Shown: positions 24,487-32,890, counted from the first letter of the stretch. The stretch is DNA of 63,520 nucleotides from Candidatus Bathyarchaeota archaeon (GCA_030601645.1 JAUWBQ010000001.1:1-63520), one strand, 5' to 3'. Made by a program: numbers and translations. Notes: generated by a model from the sequence alone, not told the origin.

Positions 24487-24978
24487 GTGAGAATCATAGA
24501 GCGTCTTATGGAGATTCAAAAAAGAACTGAGGGATCGATAACAACTAATCCAAGTGTATGCCCGAGATGCGGGTCCACCAACGTAGGTTGGGTCGGAGGC
24601 GACATGAGCGGCCTGGGAGACTACTACGATATGTACTCATGCAAGGACTGTGATCGCCGTCCAAATGAGGTTAGAGTGTTTCTCGTCCCTGTAAGCAAAG
24701 AGGACTATGGGACTCATCCATCGAACAGGCACCTCTCCCTTGAGGAGAGGATCCCGAAATGTCCCATTCATAAGATCAGAATGTCTCCGGTAGCCTGGGA
24801 GATTAATCGTGAAGGAGAGACAACCAGTACGGATTATCTTTGCGACAAATGCGGTAAGGAGAGAAAGCCTAGAAAGCCAGGTGACCCCCCCCCACACCGT
24901 CCATCTCACTTCAGGTCCAATAATCCCTATTACCGGCCGGGTGTTATCGGGGCCAATGGTGAGAGAGTGCCCTATTAA
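24487..24978 (+). CDS. Zinc-finger protein, copy 2
   Basis: 163 residues if GTG 24487 is used. That GTG is part of the Shine-Dalgarno GGTGA, and an ATA at 24496 has better spacing. Block CPRCGSTNVGWVGGDMSG, MYSCKDCDR, VRVFLVPVSKEDYG matches the protein at 20467-20832; a second zinc site follows (CPIHK, LCDKCGKE). C-terminus Pro/Arg/Asn-rich. Presumed nucleic-acid binding. Confidence 0.75.
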   Translation: MRIIERLMEIQKRTEGSITTNPSVCPRCGSTNVGWVGGDMSGLGDYYDMYSCKDCDRRPNEVRVFLVPVSKEDYGTHPSNRHLSLEERIPKCPIHKIRMSPVAWEINREGETTSTDYLCDKCGKERKPRKPGDPPPHRPSHFRSNNPYYRPGVIGANGERVPY

Positions 24979-24993
24979 CTGGCCTGATCAATC

Positions 24994-25575
24994 TTAAAAT
25001 TTCCGTGTCCACATAGAAAATGGCGTCGCTATCTCACCGGGTAGGCTTTTGAGTTCGGTTCCATATTTCTCATAATAGTTCCAAAAGTCCATAGAAGAAA
25101 TCCAGTAGCAGGTTCCGTCGGGGAATATGGTTGCGATCCTTATGCCTTCCATGGCGCTCCAGTGGACGAGCTTCATGTTGGCGATGACGCCGTGGCCTTT
25201 CTCGGGGACGTTGGGGAAGTGCCTGGAGAAGAAGCGGTACCGCTCACGCTTGTAGAGGACGAGGTATTTCATCCCGGCTGGGGCCACGAAGATCCCGCCA
25301 ACCCGGGCGCCGGCGAGCTGAACGTCGTTTACTTTCCTTGAGCCGGGGACGTGGGCTCTGAAGACTTTGAAGGCGTGGCTTAGATTCCATACTTCGGGCT
25401 CTCCTGGCTTCCGCTGCCTTTTCGGAGCTATGTGATGTCGAAGGTCGACGTCTTCCCCTTTTGAGGGAGGGAGCTCCTCTGCGAATTGAAAGCCCGTCAT
25501 ATCCCCCTGCTGGGTAGATACTGAGCCTGGCAGCTTCTTCTGGGCCACTTTAACCGTTATAGAAAGTCTGGGCAC
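24994..25575 (-). CDS. Hypothetical protein
   Basis: 193 residues, ATG start. Basic and aromatic (YLVLYKRERYRFFSRHFPN, CYWISSMDFWNYYEKYG), no cysteine cluster. Convergent with the zinc-finger gene and divergent from the deacetylase fusion. Unrecognised. Confidence 0.7.
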   Translation of the reverse strand: MPRLSITVKVAQKKLPGSVSTQQGDMTGFQFAEELPPSKGEDVDLRHHIAPKRQRKPGEPEVWNLSHAFKVFRAHVPGSRKVNDVQLAGARVGGIFVAPAGMKYLVLYKRERYRFFSRHFPNVPEKGHGVIANMKLVHWSAMEGIRIATIFPDGTCYWISSMDFWNYYEKYGTELKSLPGEIATPFSMWTRKF

Positions 25576-25700
25576 TTGGTTATATAGCTGTTGACTGCAT
25601 GATGTAAAGCCAGAAAAATGAAATGATATTTCAATCGATTCGAAATCGCTTCGATTCTCGATGCATGAAATTATAAGACTGTTTAGATTATGATACTTAG
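25576..25700 (+). promoter_or_regulatory. Divergent promoter with interrupted dyad
   Basis: An inverted repeat (ATTTCAATCGA ... TCGATGCATGAAAT, about 25628-25670) has inner repeats of TTCGA. AATTATAAGAC (about 25668) follows as a TATA box roughly 28 bases before ATG 25701, implying a leaderless transcript. On the other strand the gene at 25575 has CTATATAACC as TATA box. Confidence 0.55.
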
Positions 25701-27113
25701 ATGTGGGATATCTGGTTTGACGACGGTGATCTCAGCATCTATGAGATCGGCTTCCCTTTACTCAAGAGACATGGAATGACGGCCACAGTGGCCATCATCA
25801 CAGATTACATAGGTAAAAATTTCCCTCTCTACCGGCGCCAGCCTTGCCCCTTCGTGAATATAGAGCAGCTTAAAGAACTCCTCGAGGAGGGATGGGAGAT
25901 CGCGAGTCACAGTGTCACTCATAAATCCTTTCTCGAACTTAGCCTCGATGAAGCTCTAACGGAGCTCGTGGAATCCAAGAAGTGGATAGAGGAAAACCTC
26001 GGAATAACACCGCGGAAGTTCGCCTTCCCTATGGATCTGGCCACTCCCGAACAGATTGAACTCGCCGAGGAACACTATGAATATGTGCGCCCAATTCCTC
26101 CACTGGGTATTGATGCGATATTCCATCGGTTTACTGTTGAAGAAGGCTGCTTAAGATATTATGCGGCACGTCCTGTTTCACCCGAATTGCAGAAAGTGCT
26201 TCTACCTCTTTTCACTCAGAAGCGTTCGACAAATGAACCTAAAGAAAACCAATCTCAAATTCACGCCGATGCCCAATGGGTGTTTCTTACCGGATGTAAT
26301 AATAGTGGCACTACTTTGGTCGATTATTTACTGGGGCTTCATCCTGAAATAGACCCGCTGAAATGCGAAGGACATCAAATTAGATGCAGCACATTGTCAT
26401 ATCCCCCAGCATATCCTGATAATCACCTTATGCCGAATCCATCTGTGATCAGAAGGCTGGATGGGGAGCGCTTAGATCGAGTATGGACTGAAAATATAGA
26501 GGTCTTCAGAAAACCCATAGTTATACTGCCGCTCCTGAAACAAGCTTTAATGAGCGTGCGCGCGTCGACATCGGGCAGTTGGACTATGGAAAAATCTCAG
26601 CTGATCATGATAAGGATGCTGTGGACCCAGAAGCAATTCTCCAATTCCCGTTTCATAGTCATGGTGAGGAATGGTTACTGTGTAGCTGAAGGTGTTCGGC
26701 GGCGTTTTAACCGCTATCTTGGATCCCCCGGTTGGGAGGATGTGGAGCCAATGACTGTAATTAGGGCGGCGAGGCACTGGAATAAAGCCCATGAAATAAT
26801 GTTTGAGGAACTTGAAGAGATACAGAATTATGCGGTAATCCGATATGAAGATTTTTGCAGGGATCCCACGGATATGCTTGCCAGGATTCTTGAATTTCTA
26901 GATCTGCCGTCTTTTGATTATAGTGAAACTTTGAGTAAGCCTATACCTATCTTCAAAGGATACCGGCCTTTGATGAAGATCAGAAATATGAATGATATGA
27001 GTTTTGCGAAACTATCCGCGCAGGATGTCGAAGATATAACCCGTGAAGCAGCTCCCATATTGAAGCGACTTGGTTATCCTATTCTACGAGCTCGTAGTCG
27101 CGTTACAGGATAA
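25701..27113 (+). CDS. Polysaccharide deacetylase-sulfotransferase fusion
   Basis: 470 residues. Residues 1 to about 180 look like a NodB-type deacetylase: WFDDGDLSIYEIG supplies the Asp pair, and EIASHSVTHKSF the H-x3-H metal site, then FAFPMD. After a linker (about 180-195) comes a sulfotransferase domain: WVFLTGCNNSGTTLVDYLL is the 5'-PAPS P-loop-like strand, RFIVMVRNGYCVAEG the 3'-phosphate motif, and YAVIRYEDFCRDP the usual C-terminal signature. The two activities together suggest deacetylation and sulfation of amino sugars in a surface glycan. The 3' end overlaps the convergent radical SAM gene by 40 bases. Confidence 0.85.
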   Translation: MWDIWFDDGDLSIYEIGFPLLKRHGMTATVAIITDYIGKNFPLYRRQPCPFVNIEQLKELLEEGWEIASHSVTHKSFLELSLDEALTELVESKKWIEENLGITPRKFAFPMDLATPEQIELAEEHYEYVRPIPPLGIDAIFHRFTVEEGCLRYYAARPVSPELQKVLLPLFTQKRSTNEPKENQSQIHADAQWVFLTGCNNSGTTLVDYLLGLHPEIDPLKCEGHQIRCSTLSYPPAYPDNHLMPNPSVIRRLDGERLDRVWTENIEVFRKPIVILPLLKQALMSVRASTSGSWTMEKSQLIMIRMLWTQKQFSNSRFIVMVRNGYCVAEGVRRRFNRYLGSPGWEDVEPMTVIRAARHWNKAHEIMFEELEEIQNYAVIRYEDFCRDPTDMLARILEFLDLPSFDYSETLSKPIPIFKGYRPLMKIRNMNDMSFAKLSAQDVEDITREAAPILKRLGYPILRARSRVTG

Positions 27114-28426
27114 CTAAATGCCGTTTTATCCAGTAAATTATATTCCCTCAATTTTTTGCTGACCTCAACCCATTCTGCTATATGAATATTTTTCTGTCTA
27201 AAGCCTGCATGACGTCGATCATAAACCAATTCTTCCGGCGGGTTCTCTTCTATCACCGTTCCTTTATAGTAAATTACTGGACCTCCAATAGTTATTTTGC
27301 TATGGTCAATTCCCTTCTTCCTCATTATCTCAATGTTATCCAGACAATCTCTTACTTCATCTTTCGTTTCCCCATAACCACCACCCATTAGCGTTAGCTG
27401 ATAATTGACATCGGATCTATTCAAAATTTTAATGCTTCTGATAATATCCTCAAAATCATGAGGCTTATTCAGCTTCTTCAATAATGGATCTGTTAGAGCT
27501 TCTAATCCAGCAGAGAATATCGACATCTCACTCTGAGAGAGCAATTCGAGTTTTTCCTCGGTTACCTCATGTAAGTTGATATTTCCCATAAAAGGATAAG
27601 GTTGCTCTTGCTCTTGCATAAGAGAATGATATTCCCGTATCCATTTGATATCCGTTGTCAGCTGGGCACTTAAAGTATAAAGGGAAATAGGCTCAAGAAG
27701 CTTCAGATATCTATCAACTGTCTTTCTGAGGCCGGCCAGATCAGTGGCAACCTGCTCCGCAGGGCGCATCCTGAATGTTCGATCTGTGATGGTTGATCCT
27801 CCCCAGACACAGAAATTACACCTATGTGGACACCCTTTTGTGATCTGGTAGATTATGCGATCATAATGAAACCAATAGGAAGATGGAACAAGATTCCAGT
27901 TAGTTCCTTTAATATCATGAATGCATGTCTTCAATGGCTCCGTTTTATGGAAACCCTCATCATCGACCCATGCAGTGCCCTTGGAATGCGCTCTCCACTC
28001 GATGAGATTATCTACCTGGAAATCCGAAAAAACTGCTTCGGGCTCTGAATAAACGACACAAAACGGATTGGGCTCCAGGCGCGCGTAGTCTTCCATGTAA
28101 CCTGGAGGAATAGCTAAGACGATCTTGGGGATATTCCTGCAGATATTCGACATAATGGAATGGAGGGTTTTGACGATAGGAAATAGAGGAAGTAAAGAAT
28201 AGATAATCAGATCCGGTTTCAGAATCTCAAGGTTTTCCGGTGGTTCTATGCTTAGATCGAAGAAGAAGGCATCTTTCATCTGGGAGGCTATAGCAAGTAA
28301 AGCTGCAGGTAGATGTCGTTTACGGGTGAGCGCCCAACAGCAATCCTCCGCCACGACAAAAGCATTTTCTGTATGACTTTCTGTCCTTACCTTGATTGGT
28401 TGATGAGTGACGAAAGCTATCTTCAT
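27074..28426 (-). CDS. B12-binding-type radical SAM protein
   Basis: 450 residues. N-terminal Rossmann-like part (MKIAFVTHQPI ... LKPDLIIYSLLPL) resembles a cobalamin-binding domain, but the usual DxHxxG is not evident. Radical SAM cluster CPHRCNFC sits near residue 205, followed by strands NINLHEVTEEKLELL, SIFSAGLEAL and YQLTLMGGG. The fold is of the class that includes methyltransferases and magnesium-protoporphyrin cyclase-like enzymes. Substrate unknown; the neighbours suggest modification of a glycan or small molecule. Confidence 0.88.
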   Translation of the reverse strand: MKIAFVTHQPIKVRTESHTENAFVVAEDCCWALTRKRHLPAALLAIASQMKDAFFFDLSIEPPENLEILKPDLIIYSLLPLFPIVKTLHSIMSNICRNIPKIVLAIPPGYMEDYARLEPNPFCVVYSEPEAVFSDFQVDNLIEWRAHSKGTAWVDDEGFHKTEPLKTCIHDIKGTNWNLVPSSYWFHYDRIIYQITKGCPHRCNFCVWGGSTITDRTFRMRPAEQVATDLAGLRKTVDRYLKLLEPISLYTLSAQLTTDIKWIREYHSLMQEQEQPYPFMGNINLHEVTEEKLELLSQSEMSIFSAGLEALTDPLLKKLNKPHDFEDIIRSIKILNRSDVNYQLTLMGGGYGETKDEVRDCLDNIEIMRKKGIDHSKITIGGPVIYYKGTVIEENPPEELVYDRRHAGFRQKNIHIAEWVEVSKKLREYNLLDKTAFSYPVTRLRARRIG

Positions 28427-28464
28427 CCCTTTCTACACAGGGTTTGAATTTTTTATGACTTTCG

Positions 28465-28749
28465 CTACAGGGAGCCTGTGGGACAAGGAGCCGCTACACC
28501 TGGTGGAACGCTCCTAGCGCCCCATGACAATGGAGTTACAATCCCATTTTCACCGACCCTGAAGGAAAAAAGATAATCTCGGTCTCGGGGGTCTTTCCAT
28601 TTGGCGAACCCGCTCACATGAAAACAGGGACCGAAATAAAATCCAAAAATTAGTGCTGTTTCGCTGGATTCAACATTAACGTCAACTTCCTTGCAGTGAT
28701 TTCTCATATGATCTAAAACTTTTTCCTCAGCTATTTGGTGATCAATCAT
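28465..28749 (-). CDS. Small hypothetical protein
   Basis: 94 residues. Starts MIDHQIAEEKVLDHM; central beta segment ALIFGFYFGPCFHVSGF. The last 25 residues (Pro/Gly-rich) look less protein-like. Unknown function. Confidence 0.55.
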   Translation of the reverse strand: MIDHQIAEEKVLDHMRNHCKEVDVNVESSETALIFGFYFGPCFHVSGFAKWKDPRDRDYLFSFRVGENGIVTPLSWGARSVPPGVAAPCPTGSL

Positions 28750-28784
28750 TCTAAAATATTAAGATATTTCAAACTGATAAATCT

Positions 28785-29420
28785 TTATTCAAGAGAACCT
28801 AAGGGGACTTTCTTCTGTTGAGCGGCCCTCCAGAGGACTGAGTCCACGGTGTGACGTGGCAATCCCATCTGCTCTGAGAGCATATCGCACATCTCGAAAG
28901 GGTCTAATCCGTAATACTTTGCGAGTCTTTTGATGTGGACGTCGGGTTTGATGACGTTGAATCCGATGTTACGGGCGAGATGATACTTGAGCACATCCGC
29001 GATGTAGGGGAGGATCTTGAGCAAGTTGATATTCTCCTCTACTTGATAGAGGAACTTGGGCCACTCCAGTTGATTGATGATCCCGGCGCCCTTTATGATG
29101 GCGTCGACCTTTCGCTTATTGTTGATGATCTTCAGGGCGGCCTCCCTCACCACCTCGGGATTGGCAGCCACCTTCACAGGGTCATATCCGTAATAAGCCT
29201 CGTCGAGGGCGTCACCCTTCATCCAGACAATATTAACATTGAAACCTGCACAGTAGACGCAATGCGCATACTCGGAATAGAACCACTGCTTACTGACGTC
29301 CTTGAGATCCGTCTGTATAATCGACTCGCTCCACTCGAGATCCCCGGGGAAGTTCTCGCGGACCCAGACCTCCGCCTCCCGGAACAGCTCGATGAGCTCC
29401 TCAATGGCGTGCGCACTCAT
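28785..29420 (-). CDS. HhH-GPD DNA-glycosylase-like protein
   Basis: 211 residues. The segment LKILPYIADVLKYHLARNIG then KPDVHIKRLAKYYGLD resembles the helix-hairpin-helix, catalytic-Asp and following helix of HhH-GPD base-excision glycosylases (Asp in KPDVH at the usual place). The iron-sulfur cysteines seen in EndoIII are absent. It is likely a base-excision repair enzyme, or an inactive relative. ATG overlaps the stop of the OB-fold gene. Confidence 0.65.
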   Translation of the reverse strand: MSAHAIEELIELFREAEVWVRENFPGDLEWSESIIQTDLKDVSKQWFYSEYAHCVYCAGFNVNIVWMKGDALDEAYYGYDPVKVAANPEVVREAALKIINNKRKVDAIIKGAGIINQLEWPKFLYQVEENINLLKILPYIADVLKYHLARNIGFNVIKPDVHIKRLAKYYGLDPFEMCDMLSEQMGLPRHTVDSVLWRAAQQKKVPLGSLE

Positions 29421-29944
29421 TTTACTTTTACTCCAATCGACTTCATTATGGACGTGAACTCCGTTTCAAACGTCATCTGCCTCAACTTCGGATCAACTTT
29501 CGGGGCCTCAGGCTGCTCTTCAAAGGGAGCTCTACACCGTCTACACTGCTCCGCGTTTATCCTGTTGGCGTAGCCGCATTTTTCACAGACGTTGTAGACG
29601 TTTCGGGGTGCAGCTCTCCCCAGGACTACCAGTTTGGTGGGTCGGGTGAGATGGTAATCCACCTGTTGACCGTATTCTTCCCCTCCGTAGCCCTTGAGGT
29701 ATGATTCGACCCTTGCATCGAAGGCTATTATGTCTCCAGGATAGAGGAGTCCCAGCGCCTTGAATCCTTTTGTATGGTTGAACCAGAGATGATCGGTGAC
29801 TTCTTCGCCTTGTATGGTCTGGATGTTTTCGAGGCACACGGTTTCAAGGGATAGTCCCTTGTAAGCTGTCTTCAACCCATATCTGTCGAAGGTGCCCTTG
29901 AACCGTAGTCTAGATCCGAGCTTCTTCTTCAGCTCCTCCCTCAG
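29417..29944 (-). CDS. OB-fold protein with C-terminal zinc ribbon
   Basis: About 175 residues if it starts at CTG 29942-29944, six bases after GGTGA; the first common start is TTG at 29875. The extra N-terminus (LREELKKKLGSRLRFKGTFD) reads as genuine protein and contains the first OB strand. Then come DHLWFNHTKGF, GDIIAFDARVESYLKGYGG, DYHLTRPTKLVVLG, and a ribbon CEKCGYANRINAEQCRRC. This type of OB protein is frequent in plasmids and viruses and likely binds single-stranded DNA. The non-ATG start is notable. Confidence 0.75.
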   Translation of the reverse strand: MREELKKKLGSRLRFKGTFDRYGLKTAYKGLSLETVCLENIQTIQGEEVTDHLWFNHTKGFKALGLLYPGDIIAFDARVESYLKGYGGEEYGQQVDYHLTRPTKLVVLGRAAPRNVYNVCEKCGYANRINAEQCRRCRAPFEEQPEAPKVDPKLRQMTFETEFTSIMKSIGVKVK

Positions 29945-29978
29945 TTTTTCTCACCGCTTGAATGTATGGTGTGGTGAG

Positions 29979-30644
29979 TCAATCCTTCCAAGCATATAAG
30001 TAGCGTTCCCACAGGGTTTTGACGTTGAATTCGCGACTTATCAGTAAGTCACTGAGCTTAGCGAGCTGTTCGGGATAATGATAACCCGCTATTCCTAGAT
30101 GTATGGGAGCCTGTTTCAGGATTTCATTGGCCCCCAGGAGAACTGGAATTTCCCATCCCTCCACATCTATCTTAATGAAATCCACATGATCAACACCTTC
30201 TTCCTCAAGTACATCATCAAGCTTCATAGTGGGAACCATGACAAATTCCTCGGTCTCTTTATTATTATGGAATGTCTGGCTGCCCGGAGCTTTGTGGATC
30301 CATAGCTTTCTTTTCTCGTTTCGATTAGAGAGAGCTATGTTGAACGCGATGACATTCTTTAGTTTGTTCCATTCAATGTTTTTCCTGAGGAGGAGATAGC
30401 TGGGGAAGAAGGGCTCAAATGCGAGGATCTTTAAGGCCTTTTGGGCGGCAGCTTTAAGTGTAAAAATCCCCGTCATGGCACCGGCATCGACGACAATGTC
30501 TCCGGGCTTTACCAGCCTCTCACGCTCGTAGCATCTCCACACATAGATCTCCCTGAACAACGCCGAGTTCTCTATAGGCAACCTCTGGACTACACCGCTC
30601 GACAGCAGCTTAACGTCAATTAAACCGCGGGTACGAGCACTCAT
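29979..30644 (-). CDS. FkbM-family methyltransferase
   Basis: 221 residues. GDIVVDAGAMTGIFTLKAA (motif I), ILAFEPFFPSYLLLRKNIE (motif II), DHVDFIKIDVEGWEIPVL (FkbM hallmark D-V-E-G-x-E) leave little doubt. FkbM enzymes O-methylate sugars or lipids, matching the glycan-modification theme of 25.7-30.6 kb. Confidence 0.92.
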   Translation of the reverse strand: MSARTRGLIDVKLLSSGVVQRLPIENSALFREIYVWRCYERERLVKPGDIVVDAGAMTGIFTLKAAAQKALKILAFEPFFPSYLLLRKNIEWNKLKNVIAFNIALSNRNEKRKLWIHKAPGSQTFHNNKETEEFVMVPTMKLDDVLEEEGVDHVDFIKIDVEGWEIPVLLGANEILKQAPIHLGIAGYHYPEQLAKLSDLLISREFNVKTLWERYLYAWKD

Positions 30645-30685
30645 AAATCATCATTCTCTCTCTCTGAGTTTATGACTCTATCCAG

Positions 30686-30808
30686 TCAGGCGAGGCGCAT
30701 CTGGACTCTCAGCAACCTCCTCACGTTTAACAGACCGGCCTGGATGGACCGCTGCACGTGAGCCTTATTGGCGTTTCGGACCTGCTTCTGGGAGTCTATG
30801 TGTGACAT
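30686..30808 (-). CDS. Small basic protein (40 residues)
   Basis: The ATG directly follows the TAG stop of the ASCH-domain gene. The sequence is helical and Arg/Gln-rich (SQKQVRNANKAHVQRS, NVRRLLRVQMR). Stop at 30686. The tight spacing is the main support; nucleic-acid binding is only suggested by charge. Confidence 0.6.
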   Translation of the reverse strand: MSHIDSQKQVRNANKAHVQRSIQAGLLNVRRLLRVQMRLA

Positions 30809-31312
30809 CTAACCTTCTTCAATAAGTGGATATTTCCACTGTATCATCATGTATTCGAGTTCTAGGAACTTAACGATCGTGCCTTTCCCTGCAAGTCGGC
30901 CCCACCTGAATACAATCTCTCTGGTGGTGGCCTCCTTCCTCAAACTGTGATATGCCTTAACCACTTCATCGAGCCACGGCATCTCACGCCACTCCTCGAA
31001 CCAGTTATCCCTGAACTCTTCGAGGTCAGCGAACCCGTCGCTCCTGGCGAACTCCTCGTCATTCCAGCGGTCGACTATCTTGACGGCTTCGTAGGCGACG
31101 CATTCGGCCATGCCGATGTAGTGGATAGGCTTTTCATCCTTCTTTTTCCTCACTTCCCAGTACATCGTGAAGGCATACCCGGGCTTGACGTGAGGTCTAT
31201 TATCCTTGCGCCGCTTGCGCAGCGTCCGCGTCTTCCGGCCTGAATGTATCTGCTCGTAGAAAGGCCCAGCTTTAGTTATACCTGAAAACGAAACAGCGCC
31301 ATATCTTTCCAT
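30809..31312 (-). CDS. ASCH-domain protein, copy 1
   Basis: 167 residues. SFSGITKAGPFYEQIHSGRKTRTLRKRRKDN then VKPGYAFTMYW and HYIGMAECVAYEAVKIVDRW show the PUA-like ASCH fold with its G-x-K-x-x-T-x-R motif, thought to bind RNA or modified nucleotides. C-terminus helical. A second, truncated ASCH gene lies at 32.5-32.9 kb. Confidence 0.8.
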   Translation of the reverse strand: MERYGAVSFSGITKAGPFYEQIHSGRKTRTLRKRRKDNRPHVKPGYAFTMYWEVRKKKDEKPIHYIGMAECVAYEAVKIVDRWNDEEFARSDGFADLEEFRDNWFEEWREMPWLDEVVKAYHSLRKEATTREIVFRWGRLAGKGTIVKFLELEYMMIQWKYPLIEEG

Positions 31313-31321
31313 ATCTGACTT

Positions 31322-31543
31322 TCACCTCTCTCCTTTGAGCAGTTTCCTTATGTCTTCCATAGCTGAAGACCAGTGAATAGCTCTTGAGACATCCTGATTA
31401 TTTTTGTGGTCATAGTCATGAATCTCACTTATGAGATTGGAGATGTACTCGATACCTGTCGCAAATATATCGGGGTCCTTCAGTTTACCCAAAGCTGCGA
31501 GAAGACTCTGAACCTGATCCCATGTCGAAGTCATTTCATTCAC
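31322..31543 (-). CDS. Small hypothetical protein
   Basis: 73 residues, helical, acidic (WDQVQSLLAALGKLKDPDIF). Start follows the upstream stop closely. Unrecognised. Confidence 0.6.
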   Translation of the reverse strand: MNEMTSTWDQVQSLLAALGKLKDPDIFATGIEYISNLISEIHDYDHKNNQDVSRAIHWSSAMEDIRKLLKGER

Positions 31544-31858
31544 TCACGATTTTTTTCGATACTTAACGCCCTCACCTTTTCTGAATGTGAATGTCTTGCA
31601 TGCGTTCCCGGATAGCTCAGGTATCACCGAACAGCTCTCACCTCGAAAGTTATACCCGCAGTCGATTCTATTACAGGGTTCCGGTAATCCCTCAGGGCAC
31701 GACTCGAGGTCGTAGATATTATAGCCGGGAATCTGATGACCCCACCCCGTTTTCTTAGGAGCGTTGGGGCTGAGGCACCGATATTGAATCGAATACGATT
31801 TAGGGTATCTAACCCGTTTATAGAAACTGCAACCGGGAACACAATCTGAAGCTTTCAT
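31544..31858 (-). CDS. Cysteine-rich protein
   Basis: 104 residues with nine cysteines (DCVPGCSF, YRCLSP, ESCPEGLPEPCNRIDC, ESCSVI, NACKTF). Spacing does not match a classic zinc ribbon; could hold a metal cluster or disulfides. No signal peptide. Unknown. Confidence 0.65.
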   Translation of the reverse strand: MKASDCVPGCSFYKRVRYPKSYSIQYRCLSPNAPKKTGWGHQIPGYNIYDLESCPEGLPEPCNRIDCGYNFRGESCSVIPELSGNACKTFTFRKGEGVKYRKKS

Positions 31859-31859
31859 T

Positions 31860-32042
31860 TCACTCTTTCCAATGCCATAGCCCGTTTGTTTTATGGTTGA
31901 TGTCAGCTATGATTGCGCGTGTAATAACGGATAGCTGATAATGTAGCCGATCATCAATGTACGTATCTCCCTCCTCCGGCTCGCTCATGGCAGCACAGAT
32001 AAGCCGTCCATCTTCTCTCCATCTAATCGCCATTCTAGACAT
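31860..32042 (-). CDS. Small hypothetical protein
   Basis: 60 residues from ATG 32042 (MSRMAIRWREDGR), which overlaps the stop of the 34-residue zinc protein upstream. A longer start at 32072 or 32084 would overlap that gene more. Unknown. Confidence 0.55.
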   Translation of the reverse strand: MSRMAIRWREDGRLICAAMSEPEEGDTYIDDRLHYQLSVITRAIIADINHKTNGLWHWKE

Positions 32043-32139
32043 TCTCACATTTGCTACAAGCCTTACACTCATCTTCTGGTACAACTAATCCGCCAATATC
32101 TGGATGAGTGCAAGCATAAGCTAGATGTTTACATTTCAT
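32035..32139 (-). CDS. Zinc microprotein (34 residues)
   Basis: The ATG overlaps the methyltransferase stop, with GAAAGGA upstream. Cysteines and histidines are dense (MKCKHLAYACTH, ECKACSKCEN): four CxxC-like pairs in 34 residues, enough for one zinc finger. Missed by length filters. Confidence 0.6.
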   Translation of the reverse strand: MKCKHLAYACTHPDIGGLVVPEDECKACSKCENV

Positions 32140-32516
32140 TCCTTTCTCTCCATTAGTATCCATCGGGCGCTCTTAGCATAGTTAACCAACGAATAAACAG
32201 GGTCCTGGATTGCGACCCTGTTCGCCTCGGCGTAGACCCGGTTGGGATCCTCGACGTAGTTGAGCACACTCCAGAGGAGGGCTATGTCAAAGACCCTCCG
32301 GAATGGTAGATGGTGGGCGTCACCCAGCACAACCGGGCCCTTCGCCCGCGCCCTGGCCACGGCACGTGCATCGATATCCAGGCCCACCGACATGGGGAAG
32401 ATCATGTGGCGCCCGTTGCCGCAGCCGATATCCAGTACTTTCTCGGCGCCGGTTAGTCTCCGGACGTCCTCAGCTGGTTTGTGCCGGCTCCACATACCGC
32501 TCCTATCCAATTCCAT
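32136..32516 (-). CDS. Small SAM-dependent methyltransferase
   Basis: 126 residues from ATG 32516, with GGAGGAG before it. KVLDIGCGNGRHM (motif I), VGLDIDARAVARA, VVLGDAHHLPF, DIALLWSVLNYVED: a compact class I fold, shorter than usual (truncated C-terminal strands). The same frame remains open upstream through a Cys-rich stretch that looks like the tail of the ASCH gene (see findings). Substrate unknown. Confidence 0.75.
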   Translation of the reverse strand: MELDRSGMWSRHKPAEDVRRLTGAEKVLDIGCGNGRHMIFPMSVGLDIDARAVARARAKGPVVLGDAHHLPFRRVFDIALLWSVLNYVEDPNRVYAEANRVAIQDPVYSLVNYAKSARWILMERKE

Positions 32517-32890
32517 TTTTCTCCTCCAGACGTTGAGAGCGATGCACGGCCACGCCCATTTACAGTTGAAGCACTCCCTCGAGTATGGGTTGGGTGCTTC
32601 GGCATAACAGATTGGCGGTCCGAGCTCGATGTAGCCGGGTTGCTCAGGACATCCTGGCGTCCCTGTTCGGATAACGGGCGCCCGAGGACCTTCTCGGGAT
32701 CATCCTTGTAGATGCGGGTGATCCACCGCCGGTGGACTCGTTTCCCGCAGATGAAAACGGCGATCTTGGGAGGGTCCGGTCCGAACAGCCATGCCCAATA
32801 TGGCTTGTCTGTGCGGATCTCCTCCGTCTTCTCACCGGTGACTATCAGATCGAAATATCTCTTCCTTATTCGAAGGCTTACCTTCTTCAT
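32453..32890 (-). CDS. ASCH-domain protein, copy 2, apparent frameshift
   Basis: The first 85 residues are ASCH-like (LRIRKRYFDLIVTGEKTEEIR, IAVFICGKRVHRRWITRI, VLGRPLSEQGRQDV). After about residue 84 this frame turns into Ser/Thr/Arg-rich sequence, while the frame one base back reads GYIELGPPICYAEAPN and CFNCKWAWPCIALN, which looks like real protein. A -1 shift near 32639-32641 would join the ASCH domain to that Cys-rich tail and, with no stop, to the downstream methyltransferase. Confidence 0.6.
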   Translation of the reverse strand: MKKVSLRIRKRYFDLIVTGEKTEEIRTDKPYWAWLFGPDPPKIAVFICGKRVHRRWITRIYKDDPEKVLGRPLSEQGRQDVLSNPATSSSDRQSVMPKHPTHTRGSASTVNGRGRASLSTSGGEKWNWIGAVCGAGTNQLRTSGD

